A stretch of DNA of 32,717 bases from Halococcus hamelinensis 100A6 (GTDB taxonomy: Archaea; Halobacteriota; Halobacteria; Halobacteriales; Halococcaceae): assembly GCF_000336675.1 (NCBI RefSeq), contig NZ_AOMB01000031.1:1-32717 (forward strand), given 5' to 3'. How positions within the stretch are numbered: the first letter of the stretch is position 1; each line of letters opens with the position of its first letter. The notes below the pieces were generated by a model. That model searched no databases, had not been told where the DNA came from, and saw only the letters and a program-made list of their open reading frames with translations. Below, piece by piece: positions 31,613 through 32,717 of this stretch. A program made the translations under genes and the position numbers.

Positions 31613-32717
31613 TCGGCCGCCACGAACCGGCCGTCCCAGTGGAGGTCGCCGTCGACCTTCGCCGGGACCCCCTCGGCCGCCAGCAGCCGTTCGAGGTCGG
31701 CGACCGAGCACTCGAACGTCCTGACCGTCCCCGACGAGAGGTGGTACTCGCTCTCGCCGTCGACGCAGGGGACGAAGAGGCTCCCCATCCCGCGTTCGGC
31801 CGTCGGGTAGGTCCGGTGTTCGACCCGAAGTCCGTCGTCCGTCCGCTCGGCCACGTAGAGGTTCGGCGTCCCGCTCTCGGCGTGAGCGATGGTGAACCCG
31901 CCGTCGCCGACGACGAGATACTGGCCGCCGACGATGATCTCGTCGCGGGCGATCTCGAGGGCGGCCCGCAGCGGGAAGCCGGCGTTGAGCAAGCCCGCGA
32001 ACGCCCGGCCCATCGCCACCGCGTTCCGGTTCAGTACGTCCGAGAGGGTGACGATGCCGCCGATGGAACCCTTCCGGATCAGGCTCATGCCCTGCTCGTA
32101 GGATTGACAGGCGTTGAGTAGGAAGGCGTTGACCCCGACCGAGTCCAGCGTCGCGGCGTCGAGCGTCCCGTCGAGACACTCGAAGCCGGCACCGTCGATG
32201 TGGCCGATGTAGTGGAGGAGGTCGGTCCGCTTTTCGAGGGTCGCACGGAGTTCGTCGACGGTGAGGTCGCGCTCGACGGCGACGTCGAACGGGAGGTCCT
32301 GGTCGCCGTAGATCGTATCGACCAGCCCCTCTTCCTCGCCCATCTCGGCATCGTTGCAGACCACCCGAACGGTGATGTCGCCCTCCGTCGGCGTGCGGTC
32401 GAGGCGGTTCCGATGTGCTTCGGTCGTGGCCTTGCTCGCCCCCAGCGGCGTCCCGTCCCCGACCCACGCCTGTTCGAGCGAGTCCGCCGCCGCGAGCCGG
32501 ACGAACTGCGGGGGCTCGCTGGAACGGGCGGCGACGCCCCGGCTGGTCTCGGGACCGCTTCCCCGGAGGAACTCGTCGAGCGTGGCGGCCCAGACGTTCG
32601 AGACCGCGACCTCGTGAGTGTGCGGCGACCGGACGACGGCGAGGTCGTCGACGAGGAAGGGGAGCATCTCGACGCTGTCGGGGGTGGGCTCGACGTGGGC
32701 GGTGAGCTTCCACTGGG
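31597..32717 (-). CDS. CHAT-domain (caspase-like) protease, C-terminal part
   Basis: The frame is open to the right edge, so the N-terminus is missing; ATG 32667 is internal because the reading continues upstream with protein-like sequence. About 372 residues are visible. The CHAT (caspase, HetF-associated) catalytic pair is clear: the histidine in LLHYIGHIDGAG and the cysteine in FLLNACQSYEQG, followed by GIVTLSDVLNRNAVAMGRAFAG, which resembles the post-cysteine helix of the family. A C-terminal segment of about 150 residues follows the protease core. CHAT proteins cleave partners in stress or immune pathways such as the Craspase effector, but many are uncharacterised. The stop is TAG 31599-31597. 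Confidence 0.85.
   Translation of the reverse strand, partial: QWKLTAHVEPTPDSVEMLPFLVDDLAVVRSPHTHEVAVSNVWAATLDEFLRGSGPETSRGVAARSSEPPQFVRLAAADSLEQAWVGDGTPLGASKATTEAHRNRLDRTPTEGDITVRVVCNDAEMGEEEGLVDTIYGDQDLPFDVAVERDLTVDELRATLEKRTDLLHYIGHIDGAGFECLDGTLDAATLDSVGVNAFLLNACQSYEQGMSLIRKGSIGGIVTLSDVLNRNAVAMGRAFAGLLNAGFPLRAALEIARDEIIVGGQYLVVGDGGFTIAHAESGTPNLYVAERTDDGLRVEHRTYPTAERGMGSLFVPCVDGESEYHLSSGTVRTFECSVADLERLLAAEGVPAKVDGDLHWDGRFVAADYGPE

Noticed and set aside
1-32717. tRNA, rRNA, CRISPR array, insertion sequence or phage genes
   Set aside because: I looked for T-loop-like GGTTCGAATCC patterns, regularly spaced repeats and transposase or integrase motifs on both strands and saw none that hold up.

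Overview
The window is a stretch of haloarchaeal (class Halobacteria) chromosome. The evidence is very high GC, strongly acidic proteins, archaeal-only housekeeping genes (dph2, rpoL/Rpo11, aspartate carbamoyltransferase as pyrB plus zinc-binding pyrI, a METTL5-type methylase, the haloarchaeal regulator TbsP), a twin-arginine signal, and many AT-rich TATA-like boxes 24-31 bases before start codons (leaderless transcripts). The genus cannot be fixed from the sequence. No tRNA, rRNA, CRISPR array, transposase or integrase was seen.

Layout. 1-328: 3' part of a NUDIX hydrolase. 559-3187, minus: pyrB-pyrI, a small membrane protein and a TIM-barrel glycosidase-like protein in one tightly spaced run; pyrB is preceded by a 12-codon upstream ORF whose stop overlaps the pyrB start. 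3261-4928, minus: a membrane protein, a YlbF-family protein and an alpha/beta hydrolase. 5043-6077: dph2 (diphthamide). 6108-9878: a zinc-ribbon membrane protein, a GNAT acetyltransferase, an aldo/keto reductase and an old-yellow-enzyme reductase. 10054-11934: a Tat-exported gamma-glutamyltransferase, convergent with an HSL-type esterase. 12991-16101: METTL5-type methylase, a small unknown protein, a rhomboid protease with a sequon-rich ectodomain, and rpoL. 16486-19407: a MetE-core-type enzyme, a LOG-family hydrolase, a small membrane protein and an SDR.

19464-27745 is the most accessory-looking part. A BCCT osmolyte carrier is divergent from a protein that I recognise as an ectoine hydrolase (DoeA/EutD), which lacks the usual M24 metal ligands. 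These are followed by a cystathionine-type PLP enzyme, a zinc alcohol dehydrogenase, a TauE/SafE permease and an NRAMP-fold transporter that has lost the canonical metal-binding residues. The simplest reading is uptake and breakdown of a compatible solute or related nitrogen compound; the full bacterial doe/eut set (DoeB, C, D) is not in the window.

27799-32717: a SWIM zinc-finger protein, several very small proteins (including an ATGA-coupled pair of 54 and 32 residues), hisF, the glycolysis/gluconeogenesis regulator TbsP, a 39-residue candidate protein, and the C-terminal part of a CHAT (caspase-like) protease that runs off the right edge.

Non-coding signals include a diverged dispersed repeat present twice in opposite orientation (7661-7817 and 16262-16407), both copies between convergent genes; a G-rich tract after rpoL; and several palindromes or inverted repeats next to promoters. 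Function calls come from motif reading and memory of families, not from searches.
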